From positions 930,001 to 994,000 of the forward strand of contig NC_082613.1 of the NCBI RefSeq assembly GCF_030936135.1: 64,000 bases of DNA, in the 5' to 3' direction. Positions 13,401 to 25,900 of the stretch are shown in pieces; position 1 is the first letter of the stretch, and each line of letters opens with the position of its first letter. The DNA comes from Gavia stellata (Eukaryota; Chordata; Aves; Gaviiformes; Gaviidae). Under the pieces are notes generated by a model. It searched no databases and had not been told where the DNA came from. It saw nothing but the letters and a program-made list of their open reading frames with translations. The position numbers and the translations under genes are program-made.

Positions 13401-16400
13401 GGTTGTTCTCAGCGTTCAGGCAAAAGGGTGCTGCCAGCTGCCCCCCCGAGCTCCACGGCCGCCCTAAGTGACAGACGGGCTTCCCCGCGCCTCTGCTCTC
13501 GGATGAACTCCGCCCCGAACGAGTGGCAAGTCAAATGTTTTTCACCCACAATAACCTTCACAGAAAAACAAACAGTTCAAGAAAAACTTTGCAAACAGTG
13601 TTAGCTTGAAGGTCACTAATGACAAAATGGAGAGAAACAGGAATCAAGGGTCTAACCGCACCTCTCCAGAATTCAACCTCGATTCGTTACCTTGTGCTCA
13701 GCCTAGACAGCTGGCTGAGCAGGCAGTAATTTGAGCTGAGACTAGATGCTTCTGTTTAAGCAGACCCTCCTGGGAAATTAATGAGAAATACTCCTTTTCT
13801 TTTCCCTCTCACACATCCTAAAAAGTCTTCAGGAGAGCAGTGGCAATACAAAGGAAAAGCATTCTTGCAGACTTCTTCAACCACAAATCCATACACGCTT
13901 CCATCACCTCGTGACACTGCTCCTGCCTTTGCCTTCTCAGCACCCAGATGTGCTAACTTGGAAGTCACCTGGAGGGGTTTCGCTCCATGGGCTCTCTCTG
14001 GACAGAGAGGAGCGAGTTGCAAGGCAAAGGACGAAAATGGGAGTGGGATGGAGTAGGAGAGGGGACATTGTGCTTTGATGAAGAAGCAAACATACACAAG
14101 AAATTCATCGTATTTCACCTCACTGAACACCTCCGCAATCGCCAAAGAATCAGAACCACTTGTCTTTTGAATCATAGAATCAAGAATGGCAGTCGAAGAC
14201 ACCTCAGAGCAGGGGGGATCTAATCCCACGCCTGGGAGTGGAGTCAGGATCCTTATCTTTGTGCTAAACGTTTGTCGAACTTTTGCACTCTCCTTCGAAA
14301 GTCATGTCCTACTACTGCCCTGCCTTTAGTATTAAACTGGAAAAAAATTCTTTGTCTAATATGGACGTTAATTCCAGGAGTTTGTTTCACCTCAGACATG
14401 GCCAGACTTTTCTTTGCAACAGCCTCTTATGCATACAAAGACTTAAGTCTCTCCCCCCAAGCTCAGTGTAGTCTTCTCTCTAGGTTAGATTAACCGCAGT
14501 TCTTTTAATCTTCCTAAATAGGCCATTTTACCTTTGTAAATCTAAAACCCGTGAAGGAGAATAGCTGTCATATCTTATATCCTGGTTTGCCTTTGTAACA
14601 GGCACAATCTACTAAATTCATGGTTTTACATACAATAGCCAAACCAGGCTGATTAAACCCAAAAGAGAACCCATTTAAAGGAGTCATTTATCACCAGATC
14701 TATTACTTTATAGTAGACATTGTCCTTAAACGAGGGACTGGTTTATTAAGCCAATTTCATCAGGGAGGATGCTCATGTTTGCTGTTTGATGAAAATACGA
14801 ATGCTTAAGTAGTAGACATTTTTCATGGCAGCACAGAACAACCATTTAAGTGGAGGACAAATAGAAGCAGCTCTTAATGCAGGATTGCGCCTCAAAAATA
14901 CCTTACAGGGGGATTACTTTCTTGGGCGTTTTGGAGAGCAGGTGTGATTTGCTTTCCAGCACAGCATCCTTGCTTCTGAATTTGGGTAGCAGATACTCCA
15001 GATACTTTTCCTGCAAGACATTTGCACAGTATCAAAGGGAGAGCAGAATTAATTATCTGAGGTTCTGTGCTGTTGACAGAGAAAGAACTACGGAAGATAG
15101 CTATGAAAATAAACACTGCCCTCCCACCAGTAACAAATTATGTTCGATTTCTTTCCTTTTTTTTTTTTAATAAATCAGGAAATTACTTTTACAACTGCTA
15201 CTCCTTAGCCCTCATCTTTCATCTCAGAGGACAGTGTCATTACCCAGGCTATGAAGCATCACGGTCTATGTCAGTCTTCATAACATGTCATCAATGTCTT
15301 TATTGTCAGTATTATCTATAATTTCTTTCATTGCCATTCAGAACTCATTCAAACCTGTGAAAACAAGCATTGCAAATTGATACCTAGACTCAACAAGATA
15401 ATTCATAGCTGACAAAAAAACCCGTAAAGATGGCATGCTGTAATAGCGTCGTATCAAAGGTGAACCCAAAAAGAACCCTGCAGCACATTTCTACAGGTTC
15501 CAAATCAACAAATGCATTTATTGGAAGCCTAAATGGTGCGGTTCATAGCCATTATGCACCCAGACAGGTACGGTATGCAGCTATTTTAAGATTGGCCATT
15601 TATACATGCTGCTTTCCAGTTTGCACATGTATCTGCAATGATTTTGCACACAGAACAAGCCACTGCATAACTCTGAAGTATTAAAATTGTGTTGTGAATA
15701 CCACTCACTAATCAAAACTTTCCTAAATCGATCAAAAGGGAATTGTAGGTTGCAGCTGTTATCTTGCCTTACTATTAGAAATCTCTAGCCTGAATGTTAT
15801 TGCCTTTAAATATTGAATGTTTGAAGGAGGAAGTGAAGGTACATTTTTCATAAGAAGTGTATCATAAATTAGGAGCTGAGGAAACTCTTTTCATCAAATA
15901 TTTTGAGAGATGTTTCCCAGCCAGTTTGTTGTTTACTGTAAGTGATCATAAATAATATCTTCCACTTGTTGGGCACAGGAGATCTCTCTGAAAGGCAGTC
16001 TTTGACCTCTGCCTGAAAACCTCCTAGGCTGAAAACCAGTATGATTCAAGGATGGACTGCATGGGGCTTTTACGGCACACAGACTCTCATAATTCTGTCC
16101 CGCAGAAATGGAGGAAGAGTTGCAGTACAGCAAATACAGTGGGACACTCTTACAAGGTTCCTATTTCTGACACACTACCTATAGCTAAAGAAATGGCTCC
16201 TGCTTGAAAACCTTTACCATCCAAGGTAGCCAAGCGAACATCTCCTGCTAGTGTAAGCACACTGTGAAGAGAACAGCACCCCGAGACCAGAGCTAACTGA
16301 GAGACATTCGGGCTAACACAAGTGTTAAACCCCAATTTTGATAATGCTTTATGACAAGTTCCAACCCACCCTTAGCAGCGCAGGTTTCAATTCACAGCTG

Positions 16401-17942
16401 TGGTGCAGCTAAGAGGAAATCACCCGGATGGAGAGGGCATCGAGCCCCGTGGGCACGGCTGACCCAGCTGGCTCTCCAGCCCCACTGCTGCAGCGGCCGG
16501 GGCACGGTGGACTCGGGGGGCTCCTTTGCCCCGAGAGCAACCGGGTGGAACCAGTGAAGCCTCCGAACAGTTCGCTCAGCACCCAAAACAAAACTTCCTC
16601 TGCAGAAGGATTACGTAAACATGGATGTTTCCTGCTCGGAGCAGTTTCAAAGGTAGGGACAACTGTGCACACGTACGTCTGATCAAAGAGCACAGCAGGA
16701 AGCTTCTAGTACGGAAGAAAACTTTTCTCCCCACCTCAAAGGGCCCCAAGAGCATCCCCCCTTCTGTAGATTTGGCTGGCAGGGCTTACACCATCTACTC
16801 ATTTAAATATATTTATGTGAACTTCTAACTATTTATTCATCCATTTAAAAAACAAAGCAATATAAAACACCCAATGCAGTGATCAAGAGTTTCAAAGAAT
16901 CTTCAAAGCAATGAGTGGCCTATTGCAGCTGTTTCATTGAGCCCATCCAAACCATGTTTTAACAGAGCTAGAGAAAGCAGGGGGTTTTTTTGTTGGGTTT
17001 TTTTTTTTTTTTTTTTTTTTTGCTTTCTATTCACCTGCATCACGGCTGCTCATTCCCCTTGTGCTGTTTTTGAAGACTAAGAGATCATTAAGCAAGAGCA
17101 GCCCATATCTATCCTGAAATTTCAAGTGAATGAAAGTAACCTACAAACATGCTCGCCATGACAATGCCTTGACGGCAGCTCACACCCGAGCTGGTTTAAG
17201 ATTAGCCAGCTCAGGTAATACTATCAGGGTAGCCATGGCAGTACCGAGCCCTACACATGCTAATCACCCACGCGCTTAACCTCCTGACTTGAACTCACAT
17301 TAATAATACAGCAGTAAGAAGGAAGATCTCTCATTCCTTTATTACATATGAGGAAACTGAGAGCTCTTAAGCTCTTCATATCCAAGTATTTAATAAGGAT
17401 CTACTGTGACTGGGACGTCTAGGGAGGTTCAGAAAGACCAGCCTTATCGGAAAAAGAAGGAAACCAGCTGCCACCAGCAGTTCTTTGTGTCCCATCTTTT
17501 GGTGCTGCGTCAGAGCAAGACGGTTGTCACTTCTTGCAGTGCTACTCACTCTTGTAGCAACACGTTTCACCCGCTCCCCCCTCCCCTGTGCATCCACTGG
17601 CCACGGGGAGACAGCCCCCGGGGTGACTGCTCCACCTCCCTACCTTTGCGTGGGGCTGCTGCGGAGCTTCGCCATCATCTTGACAGCCACTGTCACAGAC
17701 CTCCCCATTCTCCTCCTCATTCTCCCAGAAAGCCCTTCTTCGAGAGAAAAGCTGAGATGAAATTCGGGTTTGTACTCAGGTTCTGAAAATGGACCCACAT
17801 CCACTCTCCCCTCATTGTAACCTCACCTGCTCATCACTTCATAAATATCAATCTGCGGATCTTTGAATATGTTGAGATTTATATCCATGCTGTCCCGTGA
17901 GATTTGATGCCTCCTGAATGTCCATTCATCCTTATGCATCCC
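4311..17942 (-). CDS. EFCAB8: EFCAB8-like WD40 gene (partial exon set)
   Basis: Minus-strand multi-exon gene. Supported exons, 5' to 3', are 17942-17827, 17737-17644, 15010-14907, 13058-12905, 11577-11448, 7365-7277, 5185-5093 and 4449-4311. Two runs join in phase: 17827+17644, and 14907+12905+11448. Exon 7277 is also compatible with 5093. The translated pieces show WD40-type strands such as [32 protein letters not shown] and [16 protein letters not shown]. Function is not established from sequence; WD40 repeats form beta-propellers for protein binding. The symbol rests on synteny: in human, EFCAB8 follows MAPRE1 on the same strand and, to my knowledge, encodes an EF-hand plus WD40 protein related to WDR64. 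No EF-hand loop was seen here. The start and end codons and exons linking 17644 to 14907, 11448 to 7277 and 5093 to 4311 are missing from this annotation. An alternative is another WDR64-type gene. Confidence 0.6.
5093..5185 (-). CDS. EFCAB8: EFCAB8-like exon
   Basis: 93 bp, acceptor TTTTTTACTTTCGCAG, donor GTAAGA. The open frame is acidic and Gln-rich: [20 protein letters not shown] then [10 protein letters not shown]. The other two frames contain stops. It joins in phase to exon 7277-7365. Confidence 0.65.
   Translation of the reverse strand, partial: TWHLLHLSRNSPKEKRQLKQKDISKCGPVI
7277..7365 (-). CDS. EFCAB8: EFCAB8-like exon (WD40 repeat)
   Basis: 89 bp, acceptor ACTTGCTGTTTTAG, donor GTAAGT. 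The frame reads [20 protein letters not shown] then TVLVVGQTC, a beta-strand pattern with a Gly turn as in WD40 blades. It begins with one base of a split codon and ends one base into the next, which fits the exon at 5093-5185. Confidence 0.68.
9170..9480. promoter_or_regulatory. Isolated CpG-rich patch with CTCF-like palindrome
   Basis: About 300 bp of CpG-rich sequence inside an otherwise AT-rich intron of the EFCAB8-like locus. At about 9291-9303 it carries CCACCTGGTGGCG, close to the CTCF core on both strands because CCACCTGGTGG is nearly self-complementary. It could be an insulator, an orphan CpG island or an internal promoter. No exon was found attached to it. Confidence 0.4.
11075..11346 (-). 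mobile_element. CR1 non-LTR retrotransposon, 3' fragment
   Basis: The plus strand reads the complement of a CR1 3' end. It starts with an ATTCTGTG-type terminal repeat in reverse (CACACAGAATCAC), then GGTTGGAAAAGACCTGTAAG, ATCATCAAGTCCAACC, and further on CACCTCCCTGGGCAGCCT and CTGAACCTCCCCTGG. These are diagnostic of avian CR1. The element is on the minus strand and 5'-truncated, as most copies are; no ORF is intact. Confidence 0.93.
11448..11577 (-). CDS. EFCAB8: EFCAB8-like exon (WD40 repeat)
   Basis: 130 bp, acceptor TCTTTCCTCTTTGGCAG, donor GTAAGA. Only phase 0 is open. It includes [20 protein letters not shown], a WD40-type strand pair, followed by [16 protein letters not shown]. This is one of the clearest exons of the gene. 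Confidence 0.75.
12905..13058 (-). CDS. EFCAB8: EFCAB8-like exon (WD40 segment)
   Basis: 154 bp, strong acceptor ATCTCTCTCTGCAG. The frame contains [20 protein letters not shown] and a Trp-rich stretch [12 protein letters not shown]. The donor is uncertain: GTCTGT after a GAC codon is non-consensus but gives phase 0, matching exon 11448-11577. Without that donor the frame stops 18 bases further on, at a TGA whose last base is at 12887. Confidence 0.58.
14907..15010 (-). CDS. EFCAB8: EFCAB8-like exon
   Basis: 104 bp, acceptor AAATGTCTTGCAG, donor GTAAGG. Two frames are open. I prefer phase 0, with [17 protein letters not shown] followed by a Lys-rich end KTPKKVIP. It ends two bases into a codon and so matches the phase of the next exon at 12905-13058. 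Confidence 0.62.
16985..17021 (+). repeat. T-rich homopolymer tract
   Basis: Two T runs separated by TGTTGGG, the second over 20 T long. It lies in the EFCAB8-like locus between exons and could be an old poly(A) tail on the minus strand, but no element was recognised beside it. Confidence 0.85.
17644..17737 (-). CDS. EFCAB8: EFCAB8-like exon
   Basis: 94 bp, acceptor TTTTCTCTCGAAG, donor GTAGGG. It takes one base to finish the previous codon, then reads through an acidic segment ([20 protein letters not shown]) and ends in phase 0. The acceptor was chosen because it alone keeps phase with exon 17827-17942; another AG lies 14 bases upstream. Confidence 0.65.
17827..17942 (-). CDS. EFCAB8: EFCAB8-like exon, most 5' one found
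   Basis: 116 bp. The acceptor follows a tract ending TTTGTCCCCAG and the donor is GTGAGG. The phase-0 frame is open and includes [17 protein letters not shown] and [16 protein letters not shown]. It ends two bases into a codon, which joins correctly to the next exon. Confidence 0.7.
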
Positions 17943-20900
17943 CTGGGGACAAAATCAGAGTCAGAGCCCTATGACAAGATTGACAGACAACCATTTTACA
18001 AAATTATTTTCAAGAGGAAAATGTCTGCAAAACATGTCTCAGACTTAAAAATAATGACACCACCAGTTCGTCTTTCCTACAGTTCTGACAGGTCAGCCAA
18101 AGATATTTTTTATATATATATATATATATACCCACACACAGGTATATTACATATTTTTCTATATTATTTTAATATTATATTTATTGTCCTATTATTTAAA
18201 TATTTATATATTGTTTTAATAAATATTTATACATATAATTATATATCAATATGTTAAATATATATCTATGTTATTTAAAGGCCACAGTTCAAAAAACCAG
18301 CCAGCTGTGTTGAAAAAGAGAGAAGATTAATTTTTACAGAAAGTGGCCTTTGCCTCTTCAAAGCTGGGATTGCCTTCTGGGAACTTTCTTTTTGGTCTTA
18401 GAAAATTTCAAGAGTTAAGTTTAGCTTTGTTCCTTCTCTATTAAAGAGAAAAGAAAACCACCCATTTTCTTGGAAGATACAGATTGTGTCTTAATGACAG
18501 TGTAAGTACGCATATCCTCAGAAATTCCGCTTTCTCCCAGGTAGTCTGATCCTTCAGTTTAACAGGTATTACTCAAAAACGAAACCCCCTTTGTTTTCCA
18601 TTTCTTTGGATGGACTTTGCCTGTATCAGAACTAGCTCCTTTTCTGCAGTACTGCTACCTAAGCACATATTCCTCGTCCAGTAGTTGTGCACCCATTATT
18701 CCTTTTCGGCCATAGAATATTGCACTTTTCCTTCCTTTCCTTAAGCGCTCTCTCACATCAGACTCCTTTCAAGTGTTATCCGTACCGTTTCACGGCACAA
18801 TTTTATTCTTATGCATTTGTCTTATTCCTTTATAACTGCAACCTTCTCTAATTTCAACTTCCATACTTTTCATGTTCTCCAGTCACATTTATTTAACACC
18901 CTTCCTTCCTCTGGTTTCAGGCCCATTAATTATCCAAATGCACTTTCTGTGAGGAACTGACAGTCACAGAGAAAACCTCAGCCTGGGAGATCTTGCTTAC
19001 CAACAGTTTATTCAGGTCTCCTTTCAGCAAAACCACGGTGTGCACTTTTGCTCCCTGCGTTCTAAGCATCACCAGCTACAGTACTGCCTACTCTCCTCCA
19101 AACTGCTTGCAATTTCGTATTCCAGTTAACCAGAAGTGGATCTGCAATGACTTCGTCTCTCCTTGCTTTCTCTGCATTAAAAGATCAGTAAAGCTAACAA
19201 AGCGCAGGCGCCCTGACACACATTCCTTTTTCTCTGCCAGTAACCTGGGCTGTTTGCAGCCCCTGCACTAGGAGCCCATACTTTAGGTCCATATTATTAT
19301 CCCTTCTATTTCTTGCACTAGCATAGAAACTGAGAGGCGTGCTCTGCGTTACCACCAGGCTAGCTTGAAATCCATGGTACAGTCCTCATTAGGTTTACAC
19401 ACTGACCTGCAAAAAACATCTTTCTCTTGTGAGAAGTAGATTCCAGCCTTATCCTTGGAAGGATGTTCTAAGAAAGAAAAACTCCCACTCCTGAAGGACA
19501 CGCACGTTCCTGTGAACAGACATTCAACTAGACAGACTACGAGATGACCGAGTGCTCAAGCAGCCACATTAAATATTGATATGATACAACAGCAAGTAAG
19601 GTTTTGGCCTTTATTTGAAGGCTTTTAACAGTTACAGTAAGAATTGTCATTGCAAACCAGGAATTTTTTAAAAATTGAACAATAAAAGTTAAAAAAAACA
19701 TCCACAAGTCCACCTGCAAGTAAGACATGTCGGTACAGAAAGGAGATGTGAGCTTTTGCTTCTTCCATTCTGTTCATTTTTCAAATATCTGATAAAACTA
19801 AGATACTAAGAAAGGTTGGATGCTATCGGAATTGTTCTGGCAGGTGAGCATTTAATATTTAACAGCATATACTGTACCAGTGTAACAGAGTAGCTATGTT
19901 AAGTCTATGGGTTTGAGTTGGGCTTGTTGTTGCCATTTTCTTCCCAAAAAGGACGTTAAAACCAGATTATGCCAAGATATCTATAATATAGTCATAAGTT
20001 GACTACATGAGTTTGTCCCCATTCTATTTATAACTCATCTTGGTAGCAAAGAAGTGATGTAAGCAACTGGAAGTCTTAGCAGCATTTGACTTACAAGACT
20101 GCGGTTTCCATTTAGTTTTATAATACATGTCCACACATTCAACAGTCTCACAAGGCGTGCCAGCAGTACTTCTGACTCATCATTCTCTTAGCATAAAAAG
20201 GGTATTTGCCTGCTTTGCTAACAGAGATCAAAATCAGCCTAACGCAATCCATCTGATGACCTGGGGGCTTCACAGTTCCACACATGCAATCCTGTTAAAG
20301 CGAGACTTGAAGCGACCAGGTCCCAGTGTGCAACCGGACTGCAAAGAGCAGACACCCAAGAAGTCCTCTTCAAATTCGGCCACGTGCTATCGCCATCTTT
20401 TGCTTTGAGTTGCTGGAATAACGGAGTATTTAGAGTCGAAAAAATATGCTTCCGACCTCAAAGCACGTAAGTAACGGTAAAGAAGATTTTATGTGCATCA
20501 AAACCCCCCTTCTACATCTGCACTTCTGTACGCCAACACCAGTAGGCAATGCCAGCAGTGCCTATTCTTCAGAAGAAGGCACCCATAGAGTGCTTCAGGG
20601 GCAGGGAGGGTGTTCTCCAGCATGACAGAGAAGCCCTGCAGGGAACACTTCCAATTTCAAGGTTAGATACATCCCATAAGCACTTCTCTGAAGATGCTGA
20701 TCTACGCACACATCTGTGACAGTAACATTTAAGTTCATCCATGAAACACACTTCGAATGAAACAAATCAACTAAGTTCACAGGCAATCTGCTCACCGAGA
20801 CTGCTGACAGATGCAGTTAACATCTTATTTGTTTATAACTAATAACCAGTGGTGTAGCAATTTTAAAACACTTTAAACACACTTAAAGTCATGCAACAGC

Positions 20901-21209
20901 ACTCCTGCTACACAGGCCTGTTCTCACACCATTAGAAGGAGGAGGCCAAGAATACACTCAACATTTCATCCACTTGTGGGAGGGGAAAAAAGGAAAAAAA
21001 CAACCCAAAACTCAAGCAACGGTTTCCCCCAGCACACTCCAAGGAAAGTTCCAACATTCCTGCTACTCAAGTTAGCAATGACTATAACTAGGACTGGAGA
21101 AGGAAAGCTGATATTCCAGGTCCTGCAAGCTTCATCACGAACACTATCATGAACTTCAGCTTTGTCTAATCGTATCTGAAAGCATGAGAGACTCCAGTAG
21201 ACATGACAC
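17943..21209. other. No gene recognised between MAPRE1 and the EFCAB8-like exons
   Basis: AT-rich sequence. It probably contains the 5' exons and promoter of the EFCAB8-like gene, but I found no exon with paired splice sites and no CpG island. Confidence 0.5.
18109..18130. repeat. (TA)n microsatellite
   Basis: Eleven TA units followed by ACCCACACACAGG, then about 130 bp of very AT-rich sequence with many TATTTA and ATATAT words, up to about 18265. Confidence 0.9.
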
Positions 21210-22843
21210 TCTTGAAATACAGAACTTTATTTAGAAACTGCTTAAAATAGAAAAACCCTGTCAAGAAAAATCCAAGTCAAATACGGTTTCTCAGTAAAAT
21301 GGAGTTTTAGGGCAACAAAAGTCTAAAAGGCCACAAGAGAAATAGCACCACTGCAATTTTAAACAATGGCTAGATACTTGCATTTTTGGCATTCACTGAA
21401 TTTGGGTTTTTCTCTGAATTTCACAAAGATTCATGCACTACACAACAATTACCGTAAAATGCTCTCCTACACACATTTTAGGACAAGCTACCACCAGAAA
21501 CGAATGAATACAAGCACAACAGGACTGATCAATCTCAGTAGTGAAGGGGGATCAGAAGTCTTGCAGGATCTTGCCAAACACAACAGTAATGAGGGGCATG
21601 ATAGCAAAAAAGGACAGTTAAGGAAAGTACTTTAAATATTAATATTTAAGTTAGTTTCAGTACTGTATTTTCTGCAATAACATTAGCTCTGTTAGCCAGC
21701 ATCTTTCAGTTTTTACCCCAGAAGACTACTGAACTGGCAAGTATTATTATTAGATATGCCCTGGTTTGAAAGGGGAAAAAAAAAGAAAAAAGGGACAGAA
21801 AAATCATCATCCTCATGTGCTCAATTCACTTTCATTCTAAGATAGTTGCACAGTGCAAGTCCTGTTACAACTATTGGATTTGATCAGCATTCCTTGGGAA
21901 GGGAAAGAGAAAAGAACCAGTGAGAGACCAAAAAGTATACCAACAAAAATAAAAAGAAACAGGACAAAGAGAAACAAGAGCCAGGAAGGAAAATTACTTC
22001 TGAAGAACATTTTTAGGCAGTAAGACTGGATGCCCTTTGCTTTTTTTTGTCGTTTTGTTTTTCTTACAGAAAACACAGTACATTTTGGCAAAGTCATTAG
22101 CCACAATGCCATAGAAAAAGGCTTTAGCACTCTTCAAGGTAATTTATGTGTCTCAGCTGTTCATACTCCCTCTAATCTTGTGACAGGCAACGTTAAGGCC
22201 CATTTCATCGAGAACTAATCACTTAGTAAGCAGCTTTACATAGGAATGGAATTTTGTTTTAATAGCCCCTTTTGAGCACTTGCTGACAAAGTGAGATTGC
22301 CATGCAAGGCCTCTCAGACAGCAGTGAATGGAGTTAAACAAGCGTCTACCCCAATATGAAGCACATAAAATCTCCTGTCACATTACTTCAATTTGGCATA
22401 TGGAAGCATATTTTAAATACTCTTAAGGCATTTTATTATAATTTCTGTGCTGCAATTTCACATTAACTCAATCTTTCTGTGAGTCAGAGTCTTTAATTTC
22501 TCTACTACACAGCACCTTAGATACAAAAAGAGTCTTCCCACAAACCAGTGTTTTACCAGCAAACCATTCTGCAACAAGTTCCAAATATTCAGCCTCTTGC
22601 TCCCTAAATATACCACCTAGATGTGAATACTGCTCTGCTACAAAGTGAGAAAGAGCTCCTAACTCAAACCCACTGTAAAAAGTGAAACTTCCGCAAAGTG
22701 CACTTTAAGAAGAGGTACTTTTTTGCTTATGAAAAGAAACCAGTGAGTCCTCTAAGAATAAAGTGGAGTATTTTACAGTTAAGCACATGATCTGGGGCAA
22801 AGAATTCTGATGTTGCTGCTCTGCTGGTACAGTATGTGGTCTG
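21210..22843 (-). other. MAPRE1: MAPRE1 3'UTR
   Basis: Runs from just after the TAA stop (22844-22846) to a poly(A) signal about 1.6 kb downstream. It is AT-rich, has no long frames, and is close in length to the mammalian MAPRE1 3'UTR. The end is inferred from the signal, not from transcript data. Confidence 0.65.
21226..21231 (-). terminator. MAPRE1: MAPRE1 poly(A) signal AATAAA
   Basis: TTTATT on the plus strand, that is AATAAA within AAATAAAG on the coding strand. It is the best-placed canonical signal I noticed downstream of the MAPRE1 stop. Confidence 0.6.
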
Positions 22844-22900
22844 TTAATACTCTTCTTGTTCCTCCTGCGGTGCTCCTTCGTCAGGTATCACAAAGCCTTC
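22844..22900 (-). CDS. MAPRE1: MAPRE1 coding exon 6 with stop
   Basis: 57 bp, acceptor TTCCCCTTCAG. It encodes [18 protein letters not shown] and TAA. The last three residues EEY are the CAP-Gly recognition motif. Confidence 0.97.
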   Translation of the reverse strand, partial: EGFVIPDEGAPQEEQEEY

Positions 22901-25900
22901 CTGAAGGGGAATAAAACAAGTGCTTTAATGAAAATCTGAGTCAAACCAGTTCCTGGCTACTCTGTATGCTCCTTCCGCCCCCCACTCCCCGCTTTTACTT
23001 AGGATAGATATCCTTAAGTCACCATTTACAGTGTCAAGATATATTACCAGAAGAGTTATTTTCCTCATCTTTGATCTATTTGTTACATACTCTTCATGAA
23101 AGGCTAACCTTGTTTGCTGCCTGACTATAATTATGTTATCTGTTCCTTTATTACAGGAAAAAGCTAGGCCATAAACCTAAAGAAAAAAAAAAAAAAAACA
23201 CCACCAAGTAGAAATAGAGGAAGCCCTGGAAAGCAAACCAGCTTCCAATTACAAGGGGAGGGAGGAACTATGCAATACAATTTATACCAGATTACTTACA
23301 TCTGTGGCATAAAGAATCTCCACAATCCTCTGCAACACTGGATCGTTCTCCCCTTCATTCTCCTGGCAGATCAATTCAATGTTCCTCAATTTGCCAAAGT
23401 AGAAGTCTCTCTCCTTCTCCAGATCTTCAACAGTAAGTTTCAATACATTGATCTGCCAAAGGGCATCAATAATAATTTATCCACCAAAGACAGAATTCAG
23501 TAGTATCTACTCAAAAGGCAGGGTCCCCAGAGTTCACGGAAGGGTGTTAATATGCAAAGCACTTCAGAAGTAACCAAGATGGGGGGAAGGGGGACTGTGA
23601 GAGGAGGAAAAGGTCTATTTCTCAAATTGTAGGATTATTGCCACAACAAACACCCAGTCCAACACATGCAATACCACCTGGAAATTCTAAAGGCTTATTA
23701 CATGAAATAGGTAAAGCGCTAAGTGCCTGCAGTTTTCTTTGCTAACACATTCTTTCAAGACAACTCTCACGCTGATGGCGGTTTTAGTTGTACTACATTC
23801 AGTATTTCAGTGAAGTAGCAGCTGCTCATAGCTCAGTTGGAATGCTGTGATAGCTGCAACACAGCTGTGGAAATACTTAAAAACAATGCTATGTGTGATA
23901 TGACACATACTAGGTTTAAATGTCTGGGTACTCGTGTACTGCAGAAGGCGTTTCGCTCCTATCAGGAGAACAAGCCCATTATAATGAAGGCTTCTAATTA
24001 AGTGATTTTAAATGACCTTACTAGATTCAGATAACTTTCTTCCATCTACCCGACTCCGTCATTTCACACTATTAGAAAAAAAAACCGCACATAAATCTGT
24101 AAAGCACAGGTCAGTACACAGGGCCATTTTGGTCAACACACCTGCTCAATCAATCCTGCCGATTCATCATCTCCGGCAGCCTTTTTGACCATTCCAGTAC
24201 CAGCTTTTGGAGCTGCTGCGGTCCTCTGCGTAACAATGGGCCTCTGTGGGGCTGCAAGATTAATTCAGTGTTAGTTCCTCTCAGAGCATCTTTCTTCCTC
24301 CCATAAAGGTACTATCCCCCTTCCAAACATGCTTAGGCACGTTAAGAGTTTGAAGATATGTTCCTTCCTTCTTCTTGACTCCATGTGACATGTCCATCTT
24401 TTTTGGCACGTGGTGGCACCAATCCTTGCCATTTTCTCTTTTAGAGAAGATTGTTCTTTCTGTAGCGTCCAGATAACTGGGTACTACAGGATGACTGAGC
24501 GTTTGAAGCCTAGCATCTCTGAAACAAGATGCAAAATACTATAACTTCATACACTGATTTTAAATAGCAACCCAGTCTTACTTTCCCCAGAGCTTTTCAA
24601 TGATCTAGATAACCTTTTAACAATTTTCTCTACCTGCACTGCTAGAACTGAGAGATTTCTTGGGTTTGTTCACAACTGGAGCAACAAGGTTTGGTGCTAC
24701 TGTCTCTTGGCCTTGTCGAGCAGCAACAGGATCATACTCCTTCCCATCATAGTTTGCATCAAAAAATTTTTTGAACCACTGAACAAATTCAAAGTTGTCC
24801 TGAAATTTTCCTTTCACTAGTTTGTCCACAGGAATTATCTGGAAGGGAAAAAAAAAGTCAAACTCATGTTAAAGGTAAAGAACCTCTCTCTCTTTATATT
24901 TTAAAGTTTTAAAATTAGTGCACTCAGAAGATATGCAAATGTAATTCTTTTTGTCCAGTCCAGAGAAAATCCTCCTTGAACATAACTGTATGTCAAACAG
25001 CAGGGTTTTTGCTAATAACTGGAATTAAAAATAAATCATGCTTTCACTGTGAGGGTCCAAATAATTTTAATAATTCTGCAGCAAGGTTTCTGCTACACCA
25101 AGTTTCAACACAAAATTTCTCTCTGTAAATTTGCAGCTGGTTCATCCAGCACTAGCTTTCATGAATCTGAACTGCTGACCAATTTCATAGACACACAAAA
25201 CTGCTACGAGATCTAAACAGCACCTTTTCAGTAGATTACAATTACAGTTTCTCTGGAATGAGGAGTATAACTGAAGATTATTAAAAAGATGTGGCAAATC
25301 ATGAAGTCTTGTCTGTAGGCCACGAGCTGAGAGTCCATGACCCGGCAGGGGCCAGGAGCCATTGCCATTATGTGACCACTAGGCATTTGAAAGCATGGCT
25401 GGCTGCCTAGTTCCAGACATGCTGCACAAGCTACCTCCCCCAAGCAGAAGACTGGTTAAGTGTGTGTTGAAGCCAACACAGAATGAGATGCTGTGCTGGT
25501 TTTGGCTGGGATGGAGTTAACCTTCTTTGTAGTAGGTGGTATGGGGCTGTGTTTTGGATTTGTGATGAAAACAGCCTTGATAACACAGGGATGTTTTCGT
25601 TACTGCTGAGCAGTGCTTACATAGAGCCAAGGCCTTTTCTGCTCCTCACACCACCCCACCAGCGAGGAGGCTGGGGCTGCACAAGAAGTTGGGAGGGGAC
25701 ACAGATGGGACAGCTGACCCCAACTGACCAAAGGGACATCCCAGATCATATGACGTCATGCTCAGCAATAAAACTGGGGGAAAGAAGCAGCAAGGGGGGA
25801 ATTCAGAGTTACAGCATTTGTCTTCCCAAGTAACCGTTACAGGTGATGGAGCCCTGCTTTCCTGGAGACGGCTGAACACCTGCCTGCCAATGGGAAGTGG

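Noticed and set aside
14163-14225. Possible second CR1 fragment (ATCATAGAATCAAGAATGG...)
   Set aside because: Only the AATCATAGAATC start resembles a CR1 end; the rest does not follow the consensus.
13756-14229. Minus-strand 157-codon open frame
   Set aside because: No convincing acceptor and donor pair and no recognised motif; it lies between two exons that already join in phase.
15937-16028. Candidate minus-strand exon ([17 protein letters not shown]... with donor GTAAAC)
   Set aside because: Splice sites are passable, but its end phase does not fit the next confirmed exon at 14907-15010, and no homology was recognised.
16179-16261. Candidate minus-strand WD40-like exon ([18 protein letters not shown])
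   Set aside because: Two possible donors and start phase 2, which does not follow exon 17644-17737 (phase 0). Too short to call.
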